Shown one piece after another: positions 40,609 to 49,246 of a DNA stretch of 64,000 nucleotides; within the stretch, counting starts at the first letter, position 1, and each line of letters opens with the position of its first letter. This DNA comes from JANJUB01 sp964586225 (GTDB lineage Bacteria; Armatimonadota; Fimbriimonadia; Fimbriimonadales; Fimbriimonadaceae): NCBI GenBank assembly GCA_964586225.1, contig CAZPHD010000008.1, forward strand, positions 1 to 64,000, read 5' to 3'. The notes beneath the pieces are model-generated. The model was not told the DNA's origin, did no database searches, and worked only from the letters and a program-made list of their open reading frames with translations. The position numbers were made by a program, and so were the translations under genes.

Positions 40609-41009
40609 CAATCGGCGGGTGACCGCGGAATCCGCTCGTAGTCGTACGTGTCGCCCCCAACTTCGAGACGATACCGCCGCTCTTCGATGTCAATCTCAAC
40701 GACGATTCGATCTTGGTTCCGGCTCGCTCGCCTGATGATCGGGCGGATGCCAGAATATGGATCCTTCCAATCGACATCGCCGATCTTCTGCAGTTTGGCC
40801 GCCAGCGATCGTTCATCCTTCGGGATCTCGCCGGCAGCACGCTTCTGTAAGATCAACTCGCCAAACTCGGCGAGCAATGGAACATCCGTTTGGGCTTTAA
40901 CGCCCCGGTTGAACATGCTGATCAGGATCCCACAACCGAAGACGCAGAGAACCGCCAGCCCAATGCACGTGATGCGGATGACAGGGTTCTTACGCATCGC
41001 TTGCATCAC
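40608..41009 (-). CDS. Hypothetical membrane-anchored protein
   Basis: 133 residues: a basic start, one N-terminal membrane helix (V-I-R-I-T-C-I-G-L-A-V-L-C-V-F-G-C-G-I-L), then a small extracytoplasmic domain with D-P-Y-S-G and E-I-D-I-E-E-R-R-Y-R-L-E-V-G. D-W-K-D-P-Y-S-G is reminiscent of pseudopilin-like (type II secretion GspG) C-terminal motifs, but a prepilin peptidase site is not evident. It overlaps the upstream unknown gene by four bases. Confidence 0.6.
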   Translation of the reverse strand: MMQAMRKNPVIRITCIGLAVLCVFGCGILISMFNRGVKAQTDVPLLAEFGELILQKRAAGEIPKDERSLAAKLQKIGDVDWKDPYSGIRPIIRRASRNQDRIVVEIDIEERRYRLEVGGDTYDYERIPRSPAD

Positions 41010-41407
41010 GCCTGAGCTCTCCTCGGGCTGCTCGTCAACCAGAAACCCGCCTCGATCGTTCGTCGTCGCACGCGATCAAGAAGATCGATGCTGTCACTTC
41101 TAACCCCAACTTCTGAAGCGTCAAAGTACTCCACGATCCACTCACCGTCGGCACCACGAAACACGAACTCCCCGTCGTAAATCTGGACCGACGACAGCGC
41201 ATTGATCTCCTCGATCGTAAGCATTCGCGGCAGGCATGTGGGATCGTAGTCTGGCGAACTGCCGTAAACCTCTGAGAGTGACTGGGTCCACGGGGGTGAT
41301 GAGTCGATCTGAGAACTTACCCAGACTCGTGTGAGCGGACCATCGAGAAACGCGCTAAGCTTGACGTCCAGCACTTCGGATCGCGGTCGAAGGATCATCA
41401 CGTGCAT
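41006..41407 (-). CDS. Hypothetical protein
   Basis: 133 residues from the ATG inside the end of the DUF4265 gene. Beta-rich with an I-Y-D-G-E-F-V-F-R-G-A-D-G-E-W-I-V-E-Y-F-D core and a charged C-terminus. No family recognised. It lies between DUF4265 and a membrane-anchored protein in a tightly overlapping minus-strand trio. Confidence 0.55.
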   Translation of the reverse strand: MHVMILRPRSEVLDVKLSAFLDGPLTRVWVSSQIDSSPPWTQSLSEVYGSSPDYDPTCLPRMLTIEEINALSSVQIYDGEFVFRGADGEWIVEYFDASEVGVRSDSIDLLDRVRRRTIEAGFWLTSSPRRAQA

Positions 41408-41937
41408 GGCTCGCTCGGTCCTCGAAGAATCATGGGTTGTGAAGAATCGACCTCCCAACTCCGGTGGCCCGCCTCGTAGTTCCAGTAGCCTTGCTCTTCC
41501 CCTTGGGTCAAATACTCCTCGACCTGACGAGCGATGATTTCGTCGGCAGCGTCAACGGACCAGTAGCCGTTGTGATAGCTTTCGATTAGCCCGCCCATCC
41601 CTTCGATGTCGTGCAGACAGTGATGCGCCTTGTCAAGGTGGCGGACGAGTGCCTCTTGAGGAAAATGGACCCGATAGGTGCTCCGACCGGATCGTTCGAC
41701 GACCGTGAAGACTCCAAGCTCGGCAAACGGATCGCCTTCAATCACATCGCCAAGCGAGACTCCATACAAGAAGAACGGGATGCAAAGCAGCCGAAACCGG
41801 TTTGGAGCCACCTGCTCGGTCACGAGTTGCTCATAGAACAACGCGTCATCAGGCGTCGGCACGATTAGGGCAAAGAACGGCCCGTCGCGCCAAACCGCAT
41901 TAAGATGCTGCGCGTATTCCGGCTCCCGCGTTGACAT
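41398..41937 (-). CDS. DUF4265-like protein
   Basis: 179 residues. The block R-F-R-L-L-C-I-P-F-F-L-Y-G-V-S-L-G-D-V-I-E-G matches the DUF4265 core. The C-terminal part contains G-Y-W-S-V-D-A-A and G-Y-W-N-Y-E-A-G-H-R. The family is a small soluble domain of unknown function found in actinobacteria and others. It heads the overlapping trio 41398-41006-40608. Confidence 0.75.
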   Translation of the reverse strand: MSTREPEYAQHLNAVWRDGPFFALIVPTPDDALFYEQLVTEQVAPNRFRLLCIPFFLYGVSLGDVIEGDPFAELGVFTVVERSGRSTYRVHFPQEALVRHLDKAHHCLHDIEGMGGLIESYHNGYWSVDAADEIIARQVEEYLTQGEEQGYWNYEAGHRSWEVDSSQPMILRGPSEPCT

Positions 41938-42056
41938 GGCGCTATCATATCCAAACGGCCCTGTCCTTGTCCCATTCCGCGACAGTGTGCAGCGGTGCCG
42001 AAACGTTGAAGAACTTCTAACCAGAAAGTCGTATCATGATGTGAGCTCCTAGGACC

Positions 42057-42716
42057 ATGAATCGACTCTCACTCGTTCTACTTCCCGCCTTGGCCAGCGT
42101 GGTCGCGCTCACGCAGACTCAAACTGCCGACATCTCCTGGCGACCCAAAGTTGGCGCGGTGACGAAGCACCGCATGACCGTGTACATGGGCGATGTCAAG
42201 ATCGCCCAGACCATCCGGAGTGAAGTGCTCAAAGTTGAGCCCGAGCGCATTGTGGTGCGCGAACAAAAGACTCGCGATCGCATCCAAGTTGAGGGGTTTA
42301 ACTATGGATATCCGTTTAGGGTCGAAAATCAAGTTCGACTGATGCGACCAGACGGCAGCACGATCGGCTTCACAGGCTATGATCCGGCCAGACCGACAGC
42401 TCCTCAGCTTGAAGGGCTCGACTTCTTCTATCCCAACAAGGCCACCGCTCTGGGGACCACCTGGATTCACAACGATGGCGATAGCGCCGCCTCGTTCACC
42501 TATATTGGCGATGAAGAGCTCGCGGGATTGAAGACCTACAAGATCGCGTTCTCGCTCAGCGGCCGGGCAAGACATCTGACCGGCACCGCCACCGGGACCC
42601 ACTGGCTGAGACCCGAAGATGGCGTTGTCGTCAAGGCTCTGGGCCGGTGTCGCTTCGAGACTGATCGAGAAGGCGAAGCCTTCGACGGTACGTTTAAGAT
42701 TGAGCTGGTTGACTAG
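42057..42716 (+). CDS. Secreted protein, paralog B of a duplicated pair
   Basis: 219 residues with a signal peptide and the same domain as 39725 (W-R-P-K-V-G, Y-P-N-K-A-T-A-L-G-T-T-W, F-T-Y-I-G-D-E-E-L-A-G-L-K-T-Y-K-I-A). It is more diverged and carries an Arg-rich middle. A TATCAT hexamer lies 18 nt before the ATG. The 3' end overlaps the convergent rdgB by 23 bases. Confidence 0.75.
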   Translation: MNRLSLVLLPALASVVALTQTQTADISWRPKVGAVTKHRMTVYMGDVKIAQTIRSEVLKVEPERIVVREQKTRDRIQVEGFNYGYPFRVENQVRLMRPDGSTIGFTGYDPARPTAPQLEGLDFFYPNKATALGTTWIHNDGDSAASFTYIGDEELAGLKTYKIAFSLSGRARHLTGTATGTHWLRPEDGVVVKALGRCRFETDREGEAFDGTFKIELVD

Positions 42717-43305
42717 CCATAAACTCCGCAACCTGAGCCAGTACCTTCCCCCTATGACTGATGGCGTGCTTCTGTTCGGCGGTTAGGTCGGCCATCGTGC
42801 AAACCAACTCCGGGAGCCAGAAGATCGGGTCGTAGCCGAAGCCGCCGGCGCCACTGGGTTCGGTCGCGATGCTCCCTTCACAAGTTGCTGAAAACACATG
42901 CCGTTCGCCAGTCGGACTTGCCAAAGCCACAAAGCACCGAAACCGGGCTCCCCGCTCCGCCTCGGGCAGACCCTCCATCTCGCGCAGGATGATCGCCATC
43001 TTGTCGGGGAATGAGGTCTCCTCGCCCGCGAAGCGCTTGGAGTGGACGCCGAGCTGACCCGGCAGGGCGTCGATTTCGAGCCCTGCGTCATCGGCAAGAC
43101 ACCATTCGCCGGTCGCTTCGGCGGCGGAGATCGCCTTGATCAGCGCGTTCTCCTCGTAGGTGTCGCCGGTCTCTTCGGGTTCGGGGGCACCGGGGAAATC
43201 GACAAGCGTCAGGAGCTCCAGCGACGGAAAGCGCGCACCGAGGATCTGGTGCATCTCGCGGGCCTTCTTGGGGTTGTGGGTGGCGATGACGAGGCGGCTG
43301 AGCAT
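42694..43305 (-). CDS. rdgB: XTP/dITP diphosphatase (RdgB/HAM1)
   Basis: 203 residues. It removes deaminated purine nucleotides by hydrolysing dITP/XTP to monophosphate and pyrophosphate. Motifs: A-T-H-N-P-K-K-A-R-E-M at the start, E-T-G-D-T-Y-E-E-N-A, D-D-A-G-L-E-I-D-A-L, G-A-G-G-F-G-Y-D-P-I-F and the end S-H-R-G-K-V. Typical length. Confidence 0.96.
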   Translation of the reverse strand: MLSRLVIATHNPKKAREMHQILGARFPSLELLTLVDFPGAPEPEETGDTYEENALIKAISAAEATGEWCLADDAGLEIDALPGQLGVHSKRFAGEETSFPDKMAIILREMEGLPEAERGARFRCFVALASPTGERHVFSATCEGSIATEPSGAGGFGYDPIFWLPELVCTMADLTAEQKHAISHRGKVLAQVAEFMASQPAQS

Positions 43306-43370
43306 GTGGCCAGTTTACAGCTGTTGGGCGCGGTACAAGTCCCCCGCGCACCTCGTTAGCTCCCGCCCCA

Positions 43371-43391
43371 ATCCAAAATCCATAGTCCAAA
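43371..43391 (+). repeat. 7-bp tandem array ATCCAAA, short copy
   Basis: ATCCAAA, ATCCATA, GTCCAAA in register, between rdgB and the ABC exporter. The same heptamer occurs at 49216-49243 and, inverted, at 57114-57130. Confidence 0.8.
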
Positions 43392-43445
43392 ACCTCACGT
43401 CCCCCTCCAGCTTTCGCCCTTTCCCGCCGATACTCCCCGGTAGAT

Positions 43446-44354
43446 ATGCAAGCAATTGTCGCCGAGAATCTGCACGTGCGCTATCGCGCGAAGAACGGTC
43501 AGCACGTTCACGCGGTGCGCGGGCTGAGTTTTGAAGTCGCACCCGGCGAGATCGTCGGATTCCTGGGGCCCAATGGTGCAGGCAAGAGCTCAACCCTCAA
43601 ATGCCTCATGGGCTTTGTCGAGCCATTTGGCGGGGAGTGCTCGGTGTTCGGGCTCGAAGCCGGAACTCTCGAAGCCAAGCGCCGCATCGGCTACCTGCCC
43701 GAAGTCGCGCTGTACTACCCCTACCTAACCCCGCTCGAGACGCTCACACTCTACGGCGAACTCCAGGGCCTGCGCGGCAAAGAACTTAAGAAGCAAGCCA
43801 GCGAACTCCTCGAGCAAGTCGGACTTGGCCATGCGATGAACAAGCTGAACCGCAGCCTGAGCAAAGGCATGTTGCAGCGGGTCGGTATTGCGCAATCGCT
43901 CCTCGGCAACCCGGAACTGCTGGTCCTCGACGAAATGACCAGCGGCCTCGACCCCATCGGACGCAAGGAACTTCGCGAACTTCTCAAGGCGCGGCAGGAA
44001 CAAGGCACGACCCTCTTCTTCTCCAGCCACGAGCTCAGCGAAGTCGAGATGCTGTGCGACCGGATTCTGCTCATCCACCAGGGCCGCCTCATCGAAGAGC
44101 GGCACATCAGCCAGCTGAAGGATGAGCTTCGACAATTTGAAGTCACGTATCGCGGCGCGGTCAGCCTGGTCGATCTCGCGAGCGAATGGGACGAACTCGG
44201 CGATCAGGTCTACCGGGCACGGTTTGCGAACAAGGCCGACCTGCTCCAGGCACTTGATCGCGTGCAGAACCAGAAAGCAACCGTAGTTGACGTGGTTGCG
44301 CAAGAGGGTTCGCTAGAGGATTACTTCGTGGACACGATTGGGAGGGCAGCATGA
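43446..44354 (+). CDS. ABC-2 exporter ATPase
   Basis: 302 residues. P-loop G-P-N-G-A-G-K-S-S-T, Q-loop region, signature L-S-K-G-M-L-Q-R, Walker B L-L-V-L-D-E-M-T-S-G-L-D-P and switch His in F-S-S-H-E-L-S-E-V-E. It energises the permease encoded next (ATGA overlap). The residue after the Walker B Glu is Met where Pro is usual (D-E-M). The substrate is unknown; the third gene in the operon may be a partner. Confidence 0.93.
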   Translation: MQAIVAENLHVRYRAKNGQHVHAVRGLSFEVAPGEIVGFLGPNGAGKSSTLKCLMGFVEPFGGECSVFGLEAGTLEAKRRIGYLPEVALYYPYLTPLETLTLYGELQGLRGKELKKQASELLEQVGLGHAMNKLNRSLSKGMLQRVGIAQSLLGNPELLVLDEMTSGLDPIGRKELRELLKARQEQGTTLFFSSHELSEVEMLCDRILLIHQGRLIEERHISQLKDELRQFEVTYRGAVSLVDLASEWDELGDQVYRARFANKADLLQALDRVQNQKATVVDVVAQEGSLEDYFVDTIGRAA

Positions 44355-45127
44355 AGCTACAGGTTTGGTGGGCGTTAGCCCGTGGTGTGTTGTTGGAGTC
44401 GCTGCGGCGCAAAGACCTGTGGGTCATCGCCATTCTTGGCATGCTGATCATGGCGTCGTCGGGCGCACTCGGTTTCTTTGGCGTTGATGGGCTCCAGACC
44501 TTCGCCAAGGACCTCGCCGTGACCGTGCTAGGCATGTTTTCGACGATCATTGCGATCCTCACCACGGCGCGACTGCTGCCGGATGAAATTCGCAACCGCA
44601 CGCTGTATCCGCTCCTCGCGCGGCCGATTTCCCGCTTTGATCTCCTGGCCGGAAAGCTCCTTGGAGCGATGCTTGCGACCTGGCTCGCGTTCGTGATTCT
44701 GCTCGCGCTGACCGCCGTCGCTTTGCTGATGTTTGGCGTCAAGTTCGAAGGCATCATGCTGCAATTCGCATTGCTCAAGATGATGGGTCTCGGGGTGCTG
44801 TGCGCGGTGACGCTCACGCTGAGCGCCTTCATGACACCGTCGGCGGCGGCGACGCTGAGCTTTGTGGTGGCGTTCGGCTCGTCGATGATCATCCGTGGCT
44901 TGACGATGGCCTACGAGACCGCATCGCCAGGCATGCAGTGGTTCTTCAAGGTGCTCAACGCAATGTTGCCCCAGTTCGGCTTGTTCGACATCGGCCCGCG
45001 CGTGGCGAACGAGCATTGGTCGCCCGTGCCGATGTGGGTCGTTGGTGCGCTGCTGGCTTATGGCCTGGCCTACGGCGGCGCGATGCTCATGCTCGCGTGG
45101 TCGAAGTTTCGGAGCCAAGCCGTATGA
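44351..45127 (+). CDS. ABC-2 type permease
   Basis: 258 residues with six hydrophobic helices and a cytosolic R-N-R-T-L-Y-P-L-L-A-R-P-I-S-R block typical of ABC-2 permeases (NosY-like). It pairs with the ATPase upstream; both junctions in the operon are ATGA overlaps. Confidence 0.92.
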   Translation: MKLQVWWALARGVLLESLRRKDLWVIAILGMLIMASSGALGFFGVDGLQTFAKDLAVTVLGMFSTIIAILTTARLLPDEIRNRTLYPLLARPISRFDLLAGKLLGAMLATWLAFVILLALTAVALLMFGVKFEGIMLQFALLKMMGLGVLCAVTLTLSAFMTPSAAATLSFVVAFGSSMIIRGLTMAYETASPGMQWFFKVLNAMLPQFGLFDIGPRVANEHWSPVPMWVVGALLAYGLAYGGAMLMLAWSKFRSQAV

Positions 45128-46068
45128 AGGCGGCCCCCATTGCGATCGGGCTCATGGTGGGCTCGGGGCTCTTTGCCACGACGCTCAAAGGCGAAGTGGA
45201 TGCGCCACGCGACATCAGCGGTCTGAATGCGCACGAGACGCACGCCTCGGCAACCTTGCTTGGGCAGTTTCGAACGAGTCTCAGCTCGTGGCTGTGGCTG
45301 CGAACCGATCTCTATTTGCACAACGGTGTCGAGATGCGACAGCTCACCGAGGCCGAGCGCGCGCGAGGCAAGCAAGGCGTCGGCAACTCGGAGCACGGGC
45401 AGGATGCGCTTCACGATGACTCTTCAATCGTGACCGTTGTGCCAGGAAAAGAACAAGATTTTCGAGGAATATTTGGTGATATCGAGCGCGCGACCAAGGC
45501 ATACAAGCGCATGGAGGGCCACGCGCATAACGATCCGAAGTCAGCGCTACCCCTCTTCCGGTTGATGACATGGGTGGACCCTCAGTTCATCCCCGGTTGG
45601 ATTACGGGAGCCACCGTGCTTGGTCGCGAGCGGACTGATGCGGCACTCGACATGGGCATTGAACTGCTCAAGGAGGGCCTCAAGCACAATCCCAACAGCC
45701 CTTCAGTTCTGAGCGAGCTTGGGCGCTTTTATGCGAGCAAGAAGCACGATTTCACAAAGGCGGTTCCCTACTTGCGGCGCGCGGTGGAGTTGGAAGTCGA
45801 GCCTTCGCAGTTGGATGAGGTGGAGGCCGACGGTCTCCTCTCAGCGTACCGCTGGCTCTGTTTGAGTTATCGCGAACTGAACAAGATGGGCCAGATGCAT
45901 ACGGTTGCGCGGCGGGGTCTCAAGCTCTTTGAGGATGATCCCGTGTTGCTCCGCGCCTCCATGGAGGCTCCGTATATCTTTACGGAGATGGGGCAGCGCG
46001 AGTGGATTCAGCAGGCAATCGAGGCTTCCGAGCACGAAGAAGACGACCACGATCACCACCATCACTAG
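45124..46068 (+). CDS. Exported TPR-like protein with His-rich tail
   Basis: 314 residues with an N-terminal signal or anchor (A-I-G-L-M-V-G-S-G-L-F-A), a loop region (60-115) and TPR-like helical pairs (about 145-290; L-K-H-N-P-N-S-P-S-V-L-S-E-L-G-R-F-Y-A and L-K-L-F-E-D-D-P-V-L-L). The chain ends D-D-H-D-H-H-H-H, a natural metal-binding tail. It is coupled to the ABC-2 exporter by an ATGA overlap. It may receive or scaffold the exported cargo; copper or zinc handling is a possibility from the tail and the NosY-like permease. Confidence 0.8.
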   Translation: MKAAPIAIGLMVGSGLFATTLKGEVDAPRDISGLNAHETHASATLLGQFRTSLSSWLWLRTDLYLHNGVEMRQLTEAERARGKQGVGNSEHGQDALHDDSSIVTVVPGKEQDFRGIFGDIERATKAYKRMEGHAHNDPKSALPLFRLMTWVDPQFIPGWITGATVLGRERTDAALDMGIELLKEGLKHNPNSPSVLSELGRFYASKKHDFTKAVPYLRRAVELEVEPSQLDEVEADGLLSAYRWLCLSYRELNKMGQMHTVARRGLKLFEDDPVLLRASMEAPYIFTEMGQREWIQQAIEASEHEEDDHDHHHH

Positions 46069-46077
46069 TGCGCCTTG

Positions 46078-46113
46078 GACCTATAGGACCTGTAAGACCT
46101 ATCTGAACCTCTC
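46078..46113. repeat. 9-bp tandem array GGACCTATA
   Basis: GGACCTATA, GGACCTGTA, AGACCTATC, TGAACCTCT in register; it overlaps the stop of the convergent CoA-transferase gene (46099-46101). Confidence 0.8.
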
Positions 46114-47367
46114 GTGAGCATAACGCTCAAGCATCTCGCGTTGGTCCGGGTGGGCGATCGCGGCCAACGCCATCGCCCGTTGGCGCAAGTTCTTGCCGTA
46201 CAGATACGCCACGCCGTACTCCGTGATGATGTAGTGCACGTTCGCGCGCGTGGTCACCACGCCCCCGCCCGGTTTGAGCTCGGGCACAATGCGCGACTCG
46301 CCCCGGCTCGTCACGGATGGCAAAGCGATCATCGGCTTTCCACCCTCGGAAAGCGAAGCACCCCGGATGAAGTCCATCTGACCGCCGATGCCTGAGTAGA
46401 TGCGCGTACCGATCGAGTCGGCGCACACCTGACCGGTGATGTCCACCTCAATCGCGCTGTTGATGGCCACGACCTTTGGATTGCGCCGAATGACCGCCGC
46501 GTCGTTGATGTAAGCCACGTCCAGCATGGCAACCTGCGGATTGTCATCCACAAAGTCAAACAGCCGTCGCGAGCCCAGCACGAAGCTTGCGACCAACTTG
46601 CCCGGGTGCACGCGCTTCTTGCTTCCGTTGATGACGCCGCGCTCGACGAGGTCGATCACGCCGTCGCTGAACATCTCGCTGTGGACGCCGAGGTTCTTGT
46701 GCGTGGTCATCGCCGCGAGGACGGCGTCGGGGATTCCGCCGATGCCCATCTGCAGCGTCGATCCGTCCTCGATGAGCTCGGCGCAGTAGCGGCCGATCTG
46801 GCTTTCGATCTCGCCGGGAGCGCCGGGAGAATGCTCAGGCAGGGGCTCGTCGTGCTCAAAGTAAGCGGTGAGGCTGCTGATGTGGATGAGGCCATCGCCG
46901 TGCGTGCGCGGCATGTGGCGATTCACCTGCGCGATGACCTTCTTGGCGCTGAGCACTGCCGCGCGCGTGGCCTCGATCGACACGCCCAGCGAGCAGAAGC
47001 CGTGCTTGTCGGGCGGGGAAACCTGAACCAGGACCGCATCAAGCGGAATGATCCCTTGGGTGAACATCTTGGGGACTTCACTCAGGAAGACGGGGATGAA
47101 GTCAGCGCGGCCTTCGTTGACGGCCTTGCGGATGTTGCCGCCGACGAACAGCGCGTTAACCCGGAAGTGGCCCTCCATGCCCGGCTCGGCATAGGGAGCG
47201 ACGCCTTCGGTGTGAAGCTGGACGATCTCGACATCTCGGAGGTCGTCCTTCCGGGCGGCGAGGGCCTTGACGAGCGCTTGCGGGGCGGCCGCCATGCCGT
47301 GAATATAGATCCGATCACCGGATTGGATTGAGCTGACGGCTTCGAGGGCGGTGCTGGCTTGACGCAT
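46099..47367 (-). CDS. Acetyl-CoA hydrolase/4-hydroxybutyrate CoA-transferase family
   Basis: 422 residues, two-domain class I CoA-transferase fold. The glutamate in the N-terminal-to-C-terminal region (H-S-E-M-F-S-D-G-V) and the oxyanion/glycine loop G-I-G-G-I-P-D-A-V-L match the Cat1/4HbCT group, as do Q-V-S-P-P-D-K-H-G-F-C-S-L-G and Y-G-V-A-Y-L-Y-G-K. It moves CoA between acetyl-CoA and other acids, or hydrolyses acetyl-CoA. No butyrate or succinate pathway genes are adjacent. Confidence 0.9.
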   Translation of the reverse strand: MRQASTALEAVSSIQSGDRIYIHGMAAAPQALVKALAARKDDLRDVEIVQLHTEGVAPYAEPGMEGHFRVNALFVGGNIRKAVNEGRADFIPVFLSEVPKMFTQGIIPLDAVLVQVSPPDKHGFCSLGVSIEATRAAVLSAKKVIAQVNRHMPRTHGDGLIHISSLTAYFEHDEPLPEHSPGAPGEIESQIGRYCAELIEDGSTLQMGIGGIPDAVLAAMTTHKNLGVHSEMFSDGVIDLVERGVINGSKKRVHPGKLVASFVLGSRRLFDFVDDNPQVAMLDVAYINDAAVIRRNPKVVAINSAIEVDITGQVCADSIGTRIYSGIGGQMDFIRGASLSEGGKPMIALPSVTSRGESRIVPELKPGGGVVTTRANVHYIITEYGVAYLYGKNLRQRAMALAAIAHPDQREMLERYAHERFR

Positions 47368-47419
47368 TGGCTCAATTGTGACTGAGAACTGACCCTATTT
47401 GAACATCAGGGAGGTCTTT

Positions 47420-48201
47420 TCAAGGCACCCGGAGCCGAATCACCTCTCCCGGTTTGCCGAGCTTGCTCTTACCAACCTCGATCCCTATCTTCTCGTATTG
47501 GTCCTGACCGATCGTTTGCCCGTGCTTGAGCACCGGACCGGATTCGATCACATAGACCGCGAGATCCAGCAACCGCGTGTACCATGAGCCTGCGTCGCCC
47601 GTCGCGCGCACGATCTCGAACTCGGCATGGCCAAACGCCTCCATCCCGAGCGTGCTCATGCTCCACTCGCGGTCGGAATCGCGGCTGGCGATGACGTTCA
47701 CCCACAGCGCAAGGAACGAGTCGTCGTCTTCCGCCATCTCGATGCCCACCTTCGGCGTGACGNNNNNNNNNNCTGCCCCGACGAGCCGACATACCAACCC
47801 ACGACCGGGTGAGCCAGCGAGATCGCCGCCGACGCCCGGGTTGCGGCGCGCGCCCGGAGGATGGCTGGTTGATCGCCCGCGGCCACCACGATGAGGTGGC
47901 TTCCGTGCGCGGTGTCCGTGGGTTCGCCATGCCAAAAGCGCGAGATCTGCGTGTTCTGCGCAACCTCGCCGCCCGGAATCGGCGCGGGCATATGGGCAAC
48001 GATCAGGTCGATCCCGTCAACAGCGATTTCAACCCCCGAGTGGGACGAGTCAGTCGACTTCACCCGGAGGTTGGAGAACTTGCTGCGGGCCGCATCCTGG
48101 ATTTTCGCGGCATCCAGTGGCGATGTGTCCGGCATGAGCACGAACAGCATCATCGGCCCGCCCGATTCCTTGGGTTTCCTTCCGAAAAGCCGCCCCAGCA
48201 T
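47420..48201 (-). CDS. DUF4261-like protein interrupted by a scaffold gap
   Basis: The N-terminal part (48201 down to the gap) begins M-L-G-R-L-F-G-R-K-P-K and has a core with M-L-F-V-L-M-P-D. The C-terminal part after the gap, in another frame, contains A-V-Y-V-I-E-S-G-P-V-L-K-H-G-Q-T-I-G, a DUF4261-type block. The ten N bases at 47763-47772 stand for unknown sequence, so the frame change is an assembly effect, not proof of a pseudogene. Function unknown. It follows the DUF1579 gene by four bases. Confidence 0.7.
47763..47772. other. Scaffold gap (10 N)
   Basis: Ten undetermined bases inside the DUF4261-like gene; true length unknown. Confidence 0.99.
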
Positions 48202-48205
48202 CGTG

Positions 48206-48712
48206 TTACATCCTCGCAAAACTGACTTTCATGAACTCGTACCAGTTGCCGTCGTCATCCTGGCCAAGTGAGGTCATCGTGCGATTGTTTTCATCGATGA
48301 TCTCGTGCACGTCGCGGTAGTTGGCGGTTTCGCCGTCCTTCATCATGTGCGGGCCGACGCAATCGAGCGTCATCACGCGGCCATCCGCGCTAAGAGTTCC
48401 GGTCTGCTTCCATAGGTGTGATGACATGTCGGCAATCCAGAATCCGCGATACTCCTTGAAGGAGACATCATAACCCAGGCCGTTCTTGTAGTGCATCTGT
48501 CCGCCGCCCGGCATCTCGGCGGTGCCCTCGCCAAATGCCCAGAGACCACCCAGGTTCTGAACGACTTCGGTGCCTTCCGAGCTCGACTCGGACCCATCCG
48601 GCATGATCATCACGCTTGAGGTTTTCCAGTTGCCCACGAGTTTGTTGAGCCACTCGTGCTCGGGTAGCGGCTTCGTGCCGCTCATGTCCATCTCTTCCAT
48701 TTCGTTGCTCAT
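48206..48712 (-). CDS. DUF1579 family protein
   Basis: 168 residues; GGGAGG nine bases before the ATG makes the start secure against the much longer upstream frame. Family blocks: P-L-P-E-H-E-W-L-N-K-L-V-G-N-W, G-E-G-T-A-E-M-P-G-G, G-L-G-Y-D-V-S-F-K-E-Y-R-G-F-W. It is a lipocalin-like soluble domain of unknown function common in planctomycetes and acidobacteria. Confidence 0.9.
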   Translation of the reverse strand: MSNEMEEMDMSGTKPLPEHEWLNKLVGNWKTSSVMIMPDGSESSSEGTEVVQNLGGLWAFGEGTAEMPGGGQMHYKNGLGYDVSFKEYRGFWIADMSSHLWKQTGTLSADGRVMTLDCVGPHMMKDGETANYRDVHEIIDENNRTMTSLGQDDDGNWYEFMKVSFARM

Positions 48713-48754
48713 TTCAAGTTCCTCCCGTGAATGCACTATTCTATCTGAGGCATC

Positions 48755-49174
48755 ATGGGAGTTAACACGCTTTTCACAGGCATTTTGCGACTGCCGGAGA
48801 TGGTCCCCATCTGCGGGATTGCGCTCGTTGGGTCTCACGCTCGTGGAGACGCGCGGCCAGGTTCTGATGTCGACTTGGTGATCCTGGTCGAGGATCCTCA
48901 ATCCATGCTGACAGGGTCGTGGGTGGGGGCGTTCGGTGAGGTGGTGTCTTCGGAAGTCGAAGACTACGGTGCGCTCATTTCGCGCCGGGTGTTGTATTCC
49001 GATGGAGTGGAAGTGGAGTTCGGCTTTGCTCGGCCGAGTTGGGCAGATGTGCCGCTGGATGAAGGGACGCGGACCGTGCTCGCGGGTGGTGTACGAGTGC
49101 TGTACGATCCGCACGGTTTGTTCGCGCAGGCGATGCTTCACGCCGGTACGAACAAAACCGGCGTGAAGCCGTAA
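48755..49174 (+). CDS. MNT-type nucleotidyltransferase domain protein
   Basis: 139 residues with the nucleotidyltransferase motif G-S-H-A-R-G-D-A-R-P-G-S-D-V-D-L; the two Asp residues bind metal. A third acidic residue may be E in V-E-V-E-F-G. MNT proteins act as antitoxins for HEPN partners or as small-molecule adenylyltransferases; no HEPN gene lies next to it. A heptamer array and a G-rich repeat follow. Confidence 0.88.
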   Translation: MGVNTLFTGILRLPEMVPICGIALVGSHARGDARPGSDVDLVILVEDPQSMLTGSWVGAFGEVVSSEVEDYGALISRRVLYSDGVEVEFGFARPSWADVPLDEGTRTVLAGGVRVLYDPHGLFAQAMLHAGTNKTGVKP

Positions 49175-49176
49175 GC

Positions 49177-49205
49177 GAGGCACGAGGCATCCCCGCCCTA
49201 CGTGA
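49177..49205. repeat. Repeat containing GGCACGAGGCATCCC
   Basis: GAGGCACGAGGCATCCCC followed by GCCCTACGTGAAC; resembles the loop side of the hairpin at 27801-27828. Located between the MNT gene and the GH43 gene end. Confidence 0.6.
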
Positions 49206-49215
49206 ACCTCCGACA

Positions 49216-49243
49216 ATCCAAAATCCAAAATCACAAATCCAAA
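49216..49243 (+). repeat. 7-bp tandem array ATCCAAA
   Basis: Four heptamers: ATCCAAA, ATCCAAA, ATCACAA, ATCCAAA; ends three bases before the stop codon of the GH43 gene on the other strand. Confidence 0.92.
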
Positions 49244-49246
49244 ATG

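Noticed and set aside
47420..48201. Genuine frameshift pseudogene in the DUF4261-like gene
   Set aside because: The frame change coincides with ten N bases of unknown true length.
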